The notes beneath the pieces were generated by a model. That model was not told the origin of the DNA and did no database searches. It worked only from the letters and a program-made list of their open reading frames with translations. A stretch of 64,000 nt of DNA from Aquatica leii (taxonomy: Eukaryota > Arthropoda > Insecta > Coleoptera > Lampyridae). The position numbers were made by a program, and so were the translations under genes. The DNA lies in contig CM069437.1 in assembly GCA_035610365.1 (NCBI GenBank), positions 58,614,093-58,678,092 on the forward strand. Reading direction: 5' to 3'. Positions 1 through 13,265 of this stretch are shown here, piece after piece; the first letter of the stretch is position 1; each line of letters starts with the position of its first letter.

Positions 1-1610
1 GCTCGGTCACTCTACCGTTCTATCTGATCCACACGCCTAAGTACCTCAAGACTTTTCCACCTTTAATCCCCAAACCCTCCACCCTTATGAAAAAGTTATT
101 CATTTTTTTGAGCCAAACTAGAACTACCATTTAGGTTTTATCGGACGTCAGTTCTAGACCGTGGTCTACAAACTTGTTTTTTATTCTGAAAATACCCTTC
201 TCCATCTCGCTGTTTACTAACTCAGCGGGTTTTCTTTCCAGTATCACCGCCAGGTCGTTTGCATAACTTAACAGCGCGACACCATTAGGTATTGGAACTC
301 TTGCACCACCCGGCCTTAGAATCGACTCTTGTGAAACCCCATCAGTAAGTTGTATTTGACTACCTTATCTCATGTGCAGCTATCTTTTGCTGAGGTAGTT
401 CCTAACTACGTTAGTCAGGTATTTCAGTGCTCCCTTATTTTCTATGAGCTTGACAATATTTGACCATGGCACGCTGTTAAACGCGTTCCAAATATCTAGC
501 GTCAGGAGAACGCAGCACTCTCCGTTCTTCTGACTCGCTTTTTTTATCCTGTTGGAAATTTTAAAAACGTCCCCGATAGCGTTCAGGGTAGATTCTTTTT
601 TTTTTTAATGCGAATTAGTTGTAGTTTAGATTACTTTCGGTTTCTAACCACGTTTTTAATCTTTTTCCTACCACTGACTTAAGCACCTTCCCCAATACTG
701 GAAAGAAGCAAATAAATCTAAAACCCCCCATCAGGTTTGGCGGTCTTTGGAACTAACGCAAAAACTGCCGATTTTCCAGACTATAAAGAAGAAGCTGCTT
801 TTAAAGCATTTGTTAATGTATTATAGAATGTTGTTTAAAATCACTTTATAGGCCGTATGTATAATTTCAACAGTTATTTCATCAGGTCTAGGGGCTTTCC
901 CACTTTTTATGTGTTTACTGCTTTTTTGAGCTTTTTGTTTCTGATTGCCGGTATCTCGTTTGTGTATACTTTCTTTCACTCAATTTTTTTGTGCCTAGAA
1001 AACAGCTACTTTGCTAGACGCATCTTTTTCTTTGTGTCCATGCTTAAGTCTACCTTCTTACCAAACTTATCTGTAACAATTATGTAGCCGTCGCCCCATA
1101 CGTCCAGTTCCAGGGCTGTTAGTAGACTTTCCCATTTTCTTTGTTTATTCTTTTTAATTTCTTTTTTTAGTTTTGTCTTTTCGGTATTATAATTTTCTTT
1201 TTCTGTCTCCCATTCTTCCTTCCATTCGTGCTCTTCTCCATGTCTTTTTACTTGCTTTTCTATCAGTCTTGTTATCCTTCTTCTGGCATTCACACTTTCT
1301 TTTCTAACGTTTGCTATATCCGTCTACCAATATTTTTTCCGTTTTTTCTAATACTTGCTCTTCTTTTCTAAAACACTCTTACATACTTTTAAAATCATAT
1401 CCGTCAACTGTTTCGCTCCTAACTCGTCTTCTCTCGCTTTCTATCTTAGCACTTCCATCCTGGTTTTCAGCTTTTTCAAATACTCCACGTTCGTTTTCCA
1501 TTTTACGCCGCTTTCATTCTTACATTTACCAACACTTCCACACTTATTCAAAACCCAACTTAAGTACCTATCGGTACTTAACGTTTTCTAATTTATCACC
1601 CCCTATTCAC
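1..1610 (-). pseudogene. R1-like non-LTR retrotransposon remnant, runs off the left edge
   Basis: The minus strand translates into pieces of an R1-type LINE polyprotein in the expected order. From about 1610 to 1310 is the linker before the reverse transcriptase, with KSKYWW near 1340. From 1293 to 1006 comes a highly charged segment with KWESLLTALELDVWGDGY, characteristic of the region just before the R1 reverse transcriptase. RT motif A follows near 480-520 (LTLDIWNAFNSVPW), and the catalytic box near 250-275 reads SYANDLAV, so the usual YADD is altered. Stops and frame breaks show it is dead. The RT thumb and RNase H would lie left of base 1. The R1-clade call rests on motif spacing seen by eye. 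Confidence 0.8.
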
Positions 1611-2870
1611 TAACATCGTTTATCCAAAAACGAGACAAAAAGTTGAAGGTGACAATAAGACAAGAAATAAGAAGAAAACGTTTTGATTATCGATTCAGCA
1701 GTAAAGGCAATACAAATGAAAACACCACCTCAAAAAAAATTGTTAACAATAATAATTTAAAAAGTATCAAATATTAATTTAACTGTTTAATTTAATTTTT
1801 GTAAATAGGTTACTGACTAGCTTAATGAAACATCACATAATGTATCTAAAGTTTATAAAAACTTTTAACAAAATGGCACAACAACAATTAATACTGAGAA
1901 CGCGTGATTCAGAAAAGAACAGAAAATTAGTTGACTACAGAGCCATCTATCACGAATTAAAACAAATGTTTCAGATAAAACGTATGTACTTTTTCTAGTA
2001 GAATCTGAATATGTAATAAAAAATAAAGCTTCTTATTTAAAATTTCAAAGTTGACCACCGTTTCATCCTCTAAGGGGACAAGAAGGGAATTTTGAATAGT
2101 AAAAATGAACTACCCTCTCCAAACTATGAACCTTTTATTAGAACAATTTTTTTGTCGGATGGGTTCTTGTCAAGATATTTAAGCGTTTCAAGTTAAAAAA
2201 TCCTCCTGTATATAAGCTTATTTGTCTAATATTTCCACAATGGCTGTGTTTGAAACTTCATGAAAGAAAAAAATCTTACCAAGAAGTGCAAAGAGGATGC
2301 AAACAGATTAAATAACGTCACAAACGTAGTGTTGGGCCACGGTGTTTGTTTCTGCGTAAACTGTCAAATTGAAAAAATATATTCTATTACTATCACAAAA
2401 ATTAGTAGTTTAAACTTGGATTATAAAATTGTCTATTAAATTAAAATAACGACTCAATTCCCACGTTATTTGATTAAACTCACACAAAGAAACCAAGTAC
2501 GACTGCACCAAGAATGCACTTAAAACAAAGAACTTTTGAACCAACTGAAAATAAACAAATTGCTAAAAATATCTTTAATCAAAGTTAAATGTCAGAAGAA
2601 AAACATAAATTACCACTGGAATTTTGATCGAACAAAGAAAAATGCTCAAACACAATCGCAGAATACAGATAATTCAACAGCGTAACAAAATACAAAATTG
2701 TATCCACAACTTTGAATTATGAAATTGAATTCTAAAATAACTTATTAAAATCAATCTAATATCAATGAAACAAATTCCAAATACATGAAATGAATAACTT
2801 CAATTCAAATATCGGGTATTTCACAAAAATAATCAAACAACTAATCATATATTTTAAACGACGGTTACAC
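1611..2870. other. AT-rich spacer, nothing recognised
   Basis: I see no ORF with recognisable motifs, no RNA gene and no clear terminal repeats here. It may hold decayed upstream sequence of the Penelope-like element that follows. Confidence 0.5.
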
Positions 2871-2874
2871 ATTA

Positions 2875-3770
2875 TCACATTCAGTTTATCGAAAACCTAT
2901 CCGTACAGATAGATATTTAAATTGTTTGTCTCATCATCGCTCTTCTCAGAAATTATCAGTAGTGAATTCTTTAGTGTACAGAATTGTTTTCTTAAATTAA
3001 CCCCAATATCTTGAAACAGAGTTAAATCATCTAACCAAGGTGTTAGTCGCAAACAATTACAACAAAAAAGTATTAAACAATCCTATACAATGTATACGTT
3101 TGCGAAACCAAGAGTAATAGCGGAATCTATGTCTCAACCAGTGTCTATCGATTATCTACCCTATCTCAAAGGTACTACGAACCGTAGTACCGTGTCTAAA
3201 CACAACATTGCTACTCGGTTTTCTACACTTTTTAAATTGGGTCAACTCTTAAATCCGGAGAAAAACGTTATCCGTTTTCAATTTGATGGTGTTTACAGCA
3301 TTCCTTGCTCTTGTGGTCGTATATACATAGGAGAAACGGGTAGAAGAGTAGGAATTTGTATTAAAGAACATCAAAGGTGCAGTCGTTTTAAACAATCAAG
3401 CGGCGACGGAACACGTGCTAGAAACGAGTCATCAAATCATGTTTGAGAACACTAAAATTTTGTCAAATGTTTCTAATTACTATCAACGAAAAATATGGTA
3501 AATACATTGAAATAATTAGAAATCTTTTTAATATTAATCGAGATTATTTTTCTTTTACCGAAGATTTGGAAACTAGTTTTATCAATCGGAAGCCGGTCTG
3601 TAAAAGCAAGATTTCACGGCGCAATCATTCAGTTTGTCCCGGGCTCTGTTCACTGCGACGTGTGGAATTATCCAGAATAGAGAAGTGTATTACTAATGCC
3701 ACCCGTAGAAACTTAGATTCTACAATACTTATAAGCATTATGTTGGCAGTGTTATTGAACTGATTGATAA
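2875..3770 (+). pseudogene. Penelope-like element: RT C-terminus plus GIY-YIG endonuclease
   Basis: Frame pieces reconstruct the 3' part of a Penelope-like element. From 2883 the translation gives VYRKPIRTDRYLN and then SVVNSLVYR, typical of the end of the Penelope reverse transcriptase. It continues through one stop near 2998 into LETELNHLTKVL. From 3090 an open stretch of 118 codons carries the GIY-YIG endonuclease: GVYSIPCSCGRIYIGETGRR, with the two cysteines and the YIGETGR core. A frame change near 3440 leads to FENTKILSNVSNYY and INRD..., the usual C-terminal region. The 5' part, including the RT catalytic box, is missing. Frameshifts and stops mean it is inactive. Confidence 0.85.
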
Positions 3771-4390
3771 AACCAAAAAGATTTCTTACGTGTATTTCTT
3801 AAGAGAGCAAAAATCTAAAAATGGTGGAATATTTTATATATCCAAATATAAAAAATCAAAATTTATTAGAAGAATCAAAAATTGTTATGGTTCTTCGTGA
3901 GGTTAATAATTGATTACGTGAAAGATTTCAGTTTCCAATTTTACTGAAACATAATCTTCAAGTTGATTAAATCAAGTTATTGTACTGATTTGTAGAAGAT
4001 TTTTTTTTATTTTTAATGTTTTTATAAATATCAATGTTTTTTTTAAATGTTTTTTTGGTAAATAATCCTAAAAATTTCAGTTTTTTCCTTTTTAGCATTA
4101 GTATTGATCAATTTAATGAGTAAAAATTTTTTTTATAAATTTTTGTCCGTAGTCGCTTCAAGTATGACTGAAGATACGAAATAAATAAATGTCCGGATTC
4201 ACACCACACATAGAAGCGAACCCGGACAGTTAAAAAAAAAGAGGGAACCTGCGTTAAAATTGTTACAATATTTTTATCACATAATGTTTTAAACATATTA
4301 TTATTCATTATATTATTCATTCATCTTTTCAATTTTAAAAAAAATAATCTGAGATAGACTGCAAAAATCGTCCGACTTCACCCCAGATGA
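3771..4390. other. AT-rich spacer with one short hairpin
   Basis: No coding signal. An imperfect inverted repeat (TGTCCGGATTC ... GAACCCGGACA, 10 of 11 bases pairing) lies at about 4188-4228 with a loop of roughly 17 nt. It may belong to the tail of the Penelope-like element upstream. No other structure was seen. Confidence 0.4.
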
Positions 4391-4439
4391 CGATATATAA
4401 GTGTTGAGTCGTTAAAAACTAACTACAATTTAACGGTAA

Positions 4440-4449
4440 TTTATTTATT
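4440..4449 (-). terminator. Overlapping AATAAA polyadenylation signals of transporter A1
   Basis: On the minus strand two overlapping AATAAA hexamers (4444-4449 and 4440-4445) lie about 35 nt after the A1 stop codon. The same pair occurs at the same distance after gene A2, so the 3' untranslated region was copied with the gene. Confidence 0.6.
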
Positions 4450-4480
4450 TAAGTACCTTTTTACACAACGTATATTACTT

Positions 4481-5919
4481 CTAAGACTTAAGTTCATTTT
4501 GGATTTGCTCTAACGATTTCCCCCTTGTTTCAGGCATGCAAAATTTAACAAACACTAAGCATAACACCATAAAAGATGCATACAAATAAAATGGAAATTG
4601 TGGTCCGACATCTTTCATAGCAATTGGAAATGTTTTGGTTATAACAAAAAGTGTAATCCAATTCGAAGTTATAGTAATACCATTTGCTACACCTTTGACT
4701 TCGTGAGAAAATAATTCCCCATTAATTAACCACGGCACTGGGCCTAAACCAAGAGCAAAACCCAAAGCAAATACGAGAAGACTTACTAATGGAACATAAT
4801 CGATGCCAATAAAAGAAATGTTTCTAACTTTAAGATCAAAGTACACTCCAAGTATACAAAGAGGTATTCCACAGAAAATAGTTGACAAATACAAAAACAA
4901 ACGCCTTCCCGCTTTTCCAATTACGAATACTGTGAATAGAGCTGATACTAACTGAACTACAGACACAATTATAGCTGACGTGTAAGCATCTATGCCTGTA
5001 TTAGCTTCCTGGAATATTTGGACACCGTAAAAAATTATAGCGTTGACAGCGGATAATTGTTGAAATACGGTTAAACCCACACAAGCAATAAGACCACGTA
5101 CTACAGGTTTTGACGTAAGAGCTTTTTTAATATTGACTTTTTGTCGTTGTTGTTGCTCTTGTAAGTTATAGCATATTTGTTCTAAATCATGAGAGACGTC
5201 GCTGTCTTCACTTCTAAAAAACTCCAATGCACGTTTTGCGTCATCTTTTTGTCCTATTTTCATTAAGTAAGTGGGACTTTCGGGAAAAATTAAAAATAGA
5301 ATACCGAAAAGCAACGAGGATATTCCCAAAACAATTGTAAGCGTAATATAATGAAAGTAAGCACCAAAAATCGATACGAATATGACGCCAACATAAATTA
5401 ATAATTCGAAAAAACATCCTAAAACTCCTCTAACCGACACATCCGATATATCTGCAATGTACATAGGCGAAAGAACACATACACCGCCCGCGGCTATTCC
5501 TGAAATAAACCGTCCAATGCACAACGAGTACACGTCTTCCGAAAAAAATACTATTATAGTAAATATTACGTTTGGTAAAGCCAAACCTATTATACATCGT
5601 TTCAGGCCGACACGGTCAGCTAAATATCCTGATGGTATGGCGGCACACAATACACCAACGGCTAACATAGAGCCAACCCACGATCCTTCTACAATCGATA
5701 AAGTAAAGGGTAAAGTTGAATTTTGATTTTGTAGTTGCGGTAGTACTGGAGATGTCCAGCTGAGTGATACTCCGTAACATATTGGTCCAAGACAAACTAA
5801 AACGATATTATTTAGTAAAATCACTCGACTTTAATCATTTAATGATAATGTAATCGCTACTTACTTGTAGCAATAAATTGGCGCAACTTTGCAGTTAATT
5901 CAGTGTTTCTGCAATTCAT
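4481..5919 (-). CDS. Facilitated trehalose/sugar transporter (Tret1-like), gene A1
   Basis: Spliced gene: exon 1 is 5919-5865 (18 codons plus one base), exon 2 is 5796-4481, and the 68-bp intron is GTAAGT...TTTTAG in phase 1; product 456 aa. The product fits the sugar-porter branch of the major facilitator superfamily: about 12 hydrophobic segments with a cytosolic loop near residues 195-245. Family motifs seen: SLSWTSPVLPQL near TM1, LADRVGLKR (77-85), PESP (190-193), QQLSAVN (264-270), KAGRR (to 317), PVPW (371-374) and PETRG (440-444). Such proteins move trehalose or hexoses down their gradient across the plasma membrane; the exact substrate cannot be read here. The start was chosen because MNCRNTELTAKLRQFIAT joins exon 2 in frame and an equivalent exon precedes all four array members. 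About 90% identical to A2. Confidence 0.9.
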
Positions 5920-6090
5920 AATACATATTGATTTTTCAACACCTTGTAGAATATAAACACACTGATTGATCAAATATTTGTGGTAATTAAAACAATGTTA
6001 TCTTTTACAAATATAATATTAAATTGGTAGCAAATTAGATAAGTTTTTTTTCCTCATGATACCTATTTATCTAATCCTCACAATGCTTGA
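5920..6090 (-). promoter_or_regulatory. Upstream block shared by A1 and A2
   Basis: About 170 bp immediately upstream of the A1 start aligns by eye with 20602-20790 upstream of A2, including a long run around GTGGTAATTAAAACAATG. A2 has a short extra segment near 20640. The block probably contains the 5' untranslated region and proximal promoter. I cannot place a TATA box or initiator with confidence. Similarity fades upstream of about 6090, which marks one edge of the duplicated unit. Confidence 0.45.
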
Positions 6091-7265
6091 GTATAGAGAA
6101 ATCTCGGTTTCACAGTTCATATATAATCTTTTTCAATCATAAATTTAATCTAAAATAATATACTGCATTCTAAACACGTTATTTAATCGATCATTATATT
6201 TGGAATTTCTAACTCGCTTAAAGAAACAATTCAGCAGCTTGGTAAAGATTGGCGTTATTGGTATATAAATGCAGTCAAACTTTGTACCATTAACGAAAAA
6301 TTAAACATAATGAAAGACTAGTTGTACTTTTATCTACATAACAAAAAGGAAAAAATCTTGGGTTGTTTGATTTTTTCTTTGAACTATGATCTGAATGTAT
6401 CTCCCACCATCACTGCCTCATTTAAACGTTCCGCATCAATTTCAGTGAGTGTTACCAATTGATAAATAAGTTCAACTGATTTCCGTATGAGGCGATGTGT
6501 ACATTTCTGACTTTCTGCATTGATTATAAAAGATTGTGTAGATACGTTTAAAACGAGCACCAAATTTGTATCGTCCGTTAGACTTCGCTACTTGCCCCCC
6601 TGACGATTGATCCAAGGAACTATACTGTTTAGTAGCTTTTTTTAAGAGCTATTCTTTTACAGAGAAAGCCGCGGTATAAAGCTCAATTTTTTATCAATAA
6701 TGTTATCTGTAATTTGTTTACATACAATAAATGATATCGTTTAAATGACAACCGAACAATTAAAGGCATTTTTCGAACTTCTTTTAATATGTTCTATTTA
6801 TTAATGTGTTGGGAATCGTTTTCTTATTTTTCAATTTGGCCAAAACCATTTAATTACAGTGCATGTTTTAACAGCTTTAATTTCTAAATTGTAGCATTGG
6901 TTATAGGTAGATTATTAAAATCAATAATTGTATAGATCACATAAATGATCAAATGCATCTTACTCAGCTTACCGGATGTAACATACTTACGCATCGTACA
7001 TTAAAAGTCGATTATTAATTCCTTTTCTTTTTGGAAATAGTTGTTCCGTTGTTTAAATACATCATTTGTAAAGGCGGCGTAAAATTTGTTGTTTTGAAAT
7101 ATTTAAATGCGTGTTTGACCTTGTTTGTTAATTAGTTGTAGCAACGAACAATACAATTACAATACTGCATTCTTGACTTTAATTCCCAGGTCGTAATTTT
7201 CATTCCACAAAAATCAATAGTTTTTCATTGTTTATTTTAAATTTCTCGTTTTTATGACATGCCTT
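6091..7265. other. Spacer, nothing recognised
   Basis: AT-rich sequence without convincing ORFs, repeats or RNA genes. Confidence 0.5.
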
Positions 7266-10200
7266 CAGGCCCGCGCCGTACATAAGGACAACGTCGTGTG
7301 GTGCACGAAGGCGAAGTCTCAAAACTCAAAAGTAAAAAAAAGATAAAGCAACAAACAACATTGTCAAAACAAAATTTATAATGATAAAAAAAACAGTAAG
7401 GAATTGCTAGCTATTACATTGTTTTTTATTTGTTTATTTTTACTCTTTGAGACGATGGAACCGAATTACTTCTCGAAAATAATATATTTTCCAAATGAGA
7501 GTACGCAATAATAGCATTTATTCGATCGAATACGTAATACGTAACATGATAATATGAATTGTGTGAACTCAAACAACTCTGATTTCATTAATGTTTGAGC
7601 TTGAAATTTGGCTTGCAACGAGCCAACGAGCGAACAAGCGTTTTTCTCTGTCTGAGCTTGCAATGTACGAAACTTTATATATTTTAGCGCTGCATCGGTC
7701 GCGATTTCATTTGTTGCCTGATGCCCGATCGATAATTATCTTAGCGAAGTGAAAAAGTGCATGGGGAAATATATCTGCTTTTGAAACTTTAGTTTGTAGT
7801 TTTACAGACTTTATAGTGATGTGTTTTGTGTTGTGAATTAAGGTAAGTTTATCTAAAATTTATTTTTTGTTTTAGATTTATTACAACATTTGAAGCCAAA
7901 AACTTGCATCTCAAAAATTTTTTTAGATTTGGTTAAATAAACAATTCAAACAGAATAATTGATAAGCACTAATATTACTATATATAAAAATTTATAAATT
8001 TTGAAATAACTTCAAATAGGAAATGTTGAGAAAATAGTTTGGAGTTTGAGTTTGAGACATCGGAACATCCATTTTTCATGAATAATTTGTCAGAAAAAAA
8101 AGAAATTGTCTGGATACCAAAATTTGCTGCTTCTTTCAAGAAGAGACTAGAACCAAGCCTAAGTGGCAGCGTTAGGCTTCGCAAAAAAGATGATTAAGTT
8201 TTAAAAATCTAGTTATTTAGTTATCAATATTATTGTTATTTATGTAGTCGTCTGGCTGGCAACAATTATGAAAGTTAGACAATTTCGCGCCGCGCGCGTA
8301 ATATTCGAGGAATCTCTGTACTTTCTTCAATCTTCTGGCATAAAACTCGGAGACTCGCATCTGCAAAATTTCTGGCTACTGGCTACGTTTTTTTTTATTA
8401 GTCATTAGCGCCTCATTACTTATTACTAACGTAAAAGTGGAAAAGTGGTTATTTGTGTATTCAGTGATCAGTGTATTTTAAAGAAGTCATTACATTTTTA
8501 AAAATTTGTCAGTGTTGTGATTTATTCCATATTTGTAAGGTAAGTTAGTATCAAAATACATTTCTTAGCATATTTATTTTTCAGTTAAACATCATTCTTT
8601 TTATTGTAACAAATTTTAGTTACAAATTTCGTAATTGATTTATATTTTCATACTTATGAATCACCATTTCATGTGCGATAAATATACTCAAAAAATTTAA
8701 CACTAATCAAATATTACATTTAAAACATTCCCATCATAAAATGCTTAGTAAAAAAATAACTGTATGTAGGTACTTAATTAGAAAATTTCAAATAGTTACA
8801 AACTTAATGGTAATTCAAATTTCAATAGTAAAAAATAAGCTCTCTGCTCAAACAGTGAAATTGTACTTATACCTACTGATTTAAAACATGCCTAACAGTT
8901 TAATATTATCCTATTTTACTTATATTCGACTCTTTAAAATGGCTTCTGGTGTAGTGGCTGAATAAAAAAAATCTGCCGTGCGCCGTGCGTGATGATCCAC
9001 ACCTCATAGTCCTATACTCTCCACTTATACGTTGAGTACCTACTTTATGTATATTTTTCAGATCTTCATGTCTAGAGGGCTTTCAAGAGACAGAGATATA
9101 GAGAGGAAATATGAATCCGATGCATCAAAAAGAAAGGCTGAGACGATTATGTCCAACCAAGCTATGAGTTTCAGTATGATCAAATTACTTAAGAAACATT
9201 CTTCAGGTGTTACTGTTCCAGAGACCTCTGATGAAGCTCTTATCCAAGTTTCTCTACTTTATGAAACAGAACCACCTTCACCTTCAGGGTCGAATGAATC
9301 CGTTACCCTTTCTGATACAGCATCAGAGTTGCACAAAACTGCTGTGATACAAAATTCTGAGCCGGATAAAGAGTTAAAAAATGAAAAGATTTGTGACTCA
9401 GAAAATGAAGAGCAAATTGTTCATATAAGAAGGTCATTTATAGAATTAGATCCGGGGAAGTGGGTATTTCCAGTAACAGATTCGCAGTGTCATGACTTAA
9501 TTCAAAACGGTCCCCAACAAAATCTAGAGAAATCTGATGAAAGTTACCCCAAAGACGCAAATAAAAGACATTTTAGTAAATTTTATTTTACTAGAAAACT
9601 GAGTAACGGCAAAAAGCAACATCGCAGATGGTTAGCTTACTCTATATCTCAAGATAAAGTTTATTGCTTTCCATGTAGACTTTTTTCACATTTGCAAACA
9701 CAGATGGTGAAAGATGGATGTTGACTGGAAAGTTCTGATTTGAATATTGCAAAGACATGAACAAAGTCAAGGACACATGGAGTAAATGATTAAATGGATA
9801 GAATTCTATAAAGGAATCAAGTACGGAAAATCAATAGATAAGGAAAACGAGAGACTGATTAAGAAATCACAAAAGTATTGGTATAACTTGTTTAAAAGAT
9901 TGATCAATATAATAAACTACTTAATCTCGAACAATCCCGCATTTAGAGCCCATCCAAAATCCCTTAACCTCAGCGATAGCGGAAACAGCGGAAATTTTAT
10001 AGACCTATTTAAATTGTTATCCAAATATGATCTAACACTATAAAAGAGCACTTGCAACGTATTAATGAAAAGCAACTTTCTCAACACTATCTAAGCCACG
10101 ACATCCAAAATAAATTAATTACATTCATATCCAAATCAGTTATTGACGAAATTATAAACAGAGTCAAACAAGCAAAATATTACGCCTTCATGCTCGATTG

Positions 10201-11793
10201 TACCAGAGATATAAACCGTGTGGAACAAATGTCAATAATATTAAGATTTTGCAATATCTTAACTGGAGCGATAGAGGAACATTTTATTGGCTTTATTGCG
10301 GTCTCAGAAACAACTGGAGAATTTAACAAATGCAATTTTAAAGGAGCTAGAAAAAAATGGTCTAGATATCCAAAACTGTCGAGGACAGGGATATGATAAC
10401 CGCGCCAATATGGTCGGCATTAATAAAGATGTCAGAACAAGAATACTCAATATTAATCTACGAGCATTCTTCACGCCGTGTGGATGCCATTCTTGGAATT
10501 TGCTTTTGATAGATGCAGCAAACTCTTCTACAACAGGAAAAACATTTTCGGTTTCATCAATAAAATTTATCTTCTCTTTTCAAGGTCAAGCAAGTGTTGG
10601 GATCTTATAAAAACCAAATTAAAATTGACATTAAAATCTCTTTCTGAAACACGATGGGAAAGTAGAATCGCAGCAGTAAAAGCGATCTTTTTGCAATTTG
10701 ATGATGTCATCGAATGTGTGAGTGACCTGAAAAATCAAACTGATGATTCCGAAACCCTTAGCGACTGTGAAGCAGTCTTGAACGAAATGTTAACTTTCGA
10801 GTTTATTGTTGCAATACACGTGTGGTACGAGATTTTACTACGTGTGAATAATATAAGTAAACTATGGAAATCGCTGCAAGTAAACTTGAAAGTCGCTATT
10901 GATACTTTACGTTCATTTCGTGATTGAATTCAAGAATTCCGCAAATCTCAATTTAAAGAAAAAAGAATACGAAAAAAAAACGAATGTTCGTTTATAGACA
11001 TATTGATGAACCGACACAATCTATTGAAATGCAGTACAGAGTTAACTTTTTTAACACCATGATCCATGCTATAATAGTAGACACTGAATGTCGATTCAAA
11101 GCGCTCAACGAATATTTTGAACGATTTGGTTTTATTTACGACATTAATTATTTAAAATCTTTATCCAAGAAGGACCTTCTCAAGCAATGTAACAATTTAA
11201 GTGCAATACTTCGGGAAGCCGAAAATAGCGACATAGAGCCTTTCGAACTTTATGAGGAACTCCAGCTTTTAAAATTCAATTCACTGCATTCTATCAAAGA
11301 TGCACAACAACTTACGCGGTACATTTTAGAAAATAATTTAGAAGAAGTATATCCAAATGCTTACATAACGATAAGAATCATGCTCACAGTTCCAGTCAGC
11401 ACAGCTTCTGCTGAGAGGAGCTTCTCAAAGTTAAAATTGATTAAGACCTACTTGAGAAGCACTATGAGCCAAGAACGACTATCTGCGTTATAAGTACTGT
11501 CAATTGAAGCTGAAATAGCGGCTGGAATTAATGACATAATCTTAAAAAAATTCAGTGAGGCACAAAGCCGAAAAGTTCGTCTATTTTAATTTGTATTTAC
11601 CTACTTATATAATTTTTGTCATTACATACTTGATCAGCAATACTACTTGTATAGTATATACTAATAAAATTAGTAGAGTACTAGTGTATAATTCAGCTCA
11701 TTTCATTTAACATTTTCTTTCTGATTGGAAAATGAAAGAGGCCTCGCAAAGCTGATGTCGCCGACGTCCACGTTTTGTCTAGCGCCGCCACTG
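7266..11793 (+). mobile_element. hAT-type DNA transposon with TTF-finger transposase, decayed
   Basis: A transposase remnant (separate entry) sits between two GC-rich ends that resemble each other in inverted orientation. The left end begins CAGGCCCGCGCCGTAC at 7266. The right end, read backwards from 11793, begins CAGTGGCGGCGCTAGAC, and both contain an ACGTCG motif about 30 bp in. Ends of this kind are usual for hAT elements encoding ZMYM1/TTF-type transposases. I could not find a matching 8-bp target duplication (flanks catgcctt and tctgggtg), so the borders are approximate. Between 7266 and 9030 are two candidate 5' splice donors (AAGGTAAGT near 7841 and 8539), consistent with spliced leader exons. 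Confidence 0.6.
9032..11589 (+). pseudogene. hAT transposase (TTF zinc finger / ZMYM1-like), broken
   Basis: Broken frames give the whole transposase in order. An acidic N-terminus starts about 9068, after a splice-acceptor-like TTTTTCAG. A TTF-type zinc finger follows at 9430-9700 (DPGKW, RRWLAYS, VYCFPCRLFS), then a DUF4371-type core at 9786-10400 (KYYAFMLDCTRD). GQGYDNRANMVG and CGCHSWNLLLIDAA lie at 10385-10520, and SETRWESRI near 10645. The hAT dimerisation domain is at 11370-11440 (VPVSTASAERSFSKLKLIK). After the stop at 11491-11493 the same frame carries on for about 30 codons to 11589. At least five frameshifts or stops separate the pieces. Such enzymes cut and paste their own element in the nucleus. 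Confidence 0.88.
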
Positions 11794-13265
11794 TCTGGGT
11801 GTTTTACTACGACGCGGTCTAAGCCAAAAGTCGCTTATAATCATGAACATAACAACCAAGAAAGCTTAAGATTTTATACCACTAATTTTTTTGATACCTG
11901 GTACTGAATTTGCATTAGATAATGTATTACAGATATTGCACTAGTACAACTCATCACTAACGCTGCAAAACGAAATTATACAAGTCACATGTTTAAGTAA
12001 GAGGTTAGATGGTGACTTTTGAAATGCGAACAATACTATTATCACTTAACTGCATGACCAAATGTTTTAGACAAGATTTAGAAAGCTTTGGAGTATTCAA
12101 GACTTGCAGACGTCGCAAGAGATAATATAACTATTTCCTTTTAGATAACATAGTTTATAAATACAGTAATTGTAAATCAAAAGTTTTTTTATTTTTAATA
12201 CTAATGTAACAACAGACCTAAAATTCTTGTTCAAATAAAAAAATAAATCTTTTTAAAAACTAATTATTTGGTAATGCAAATAAAACTGGCGCAATCGGTA
12301 GGATTTCGAAAAGATTAATTATTAATCGAAACGAAAAAGTTTACACGGTCAAGTGTCGAAAAAAGTGTTTATCGTAAACATTGATGTGGCCGGCGAATTT
12401 CAATTCCTTAGTAAACGAAAAACAAGCCTTCAACTTCTAACTCTAATTCTTTCGCTCACTAACTTCTCCAACTTCTACACTTGTATTTAACTTTGACGTT
12501 GCCTTAAACGTAAAATATGACCTTCTACGTCCAAAGGTACCGCACGAATCCGATACCGTATCACTCAAGCCATCAAATTATGTTTGCCTCATTGCCCAAC
12601 TTTCCGAAATATTGTAAACAATGTTTTTTATAGAAGTTACACCTCCTAGCGGTAGATTTAGAAACTTCAAATTAATTTCCTGTCATTTTTCTTGTCCACT
12701 TTATTTATAAGAATTTTTTTTCCAGGTTACTAAACCATTGTTTAAATACACCCTTATCCGGACACCCGGTATAATTCCTCGAAATGAAAAACAGATAATA
12801 TGGATGAAAACATCTCACGATATAAAATTTTTATTCGTTGTAAAAAAATTATGATCAATCTTCTTTAGCTGATTGGTCGATGCTGCTATCTAAACCTGAA
12901 ATTTTGCATAAAAAATTCAAAGATAAACTCACTCAGCTACAATTTACAAAAGAAAATGTGAACACATGAAGCCAAGGAGGTTGACCATTAACCAGTACGT
13001 CCAGTAGATCTTCCTCTTTTAATTGCAATGATAATTTTCATACGCAGTAGAACCGTTTACATATGGCAACAGCCGTTTTTACACAGTTATTAATATAAGT
13101 TAGTTTTTTATTTTTTATGGTTTAAATTGGTGCATTAATCAGTTATTAACGATCTATTTTTTACATTATTATACGTTAATATTGATACTAACAGATGATC
13201 GACGAAAATAGTAAATTACGTAACAATAAGTGTCGAAAGTAAAGCATAACATAACGAACGCTATT
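11794..13265. other. Spacer, nothing recognised
   Basis: AT-rich DNA. A few motifs look like remnants of element ends (for example CCGGACACCCGG near 12756), but no pair of ends or coding frame could be established. Confidence 0.4.

Noticed and set aside
5457-5726. Plus-strand ORFs inside the transporter genes (also at 20144-20413 and 60385-60609)
   Set aside because: They are antisense shadows of conserved transporter exons, repeated only because the genes are paralogs.
10741-10763. CTGATGATTCCGAAACCC, hammerhead-like boxes
   Set aside because: No stem II can form between the boxes and the sequence is ordinary hAT coding DNA (QTDDSETL).
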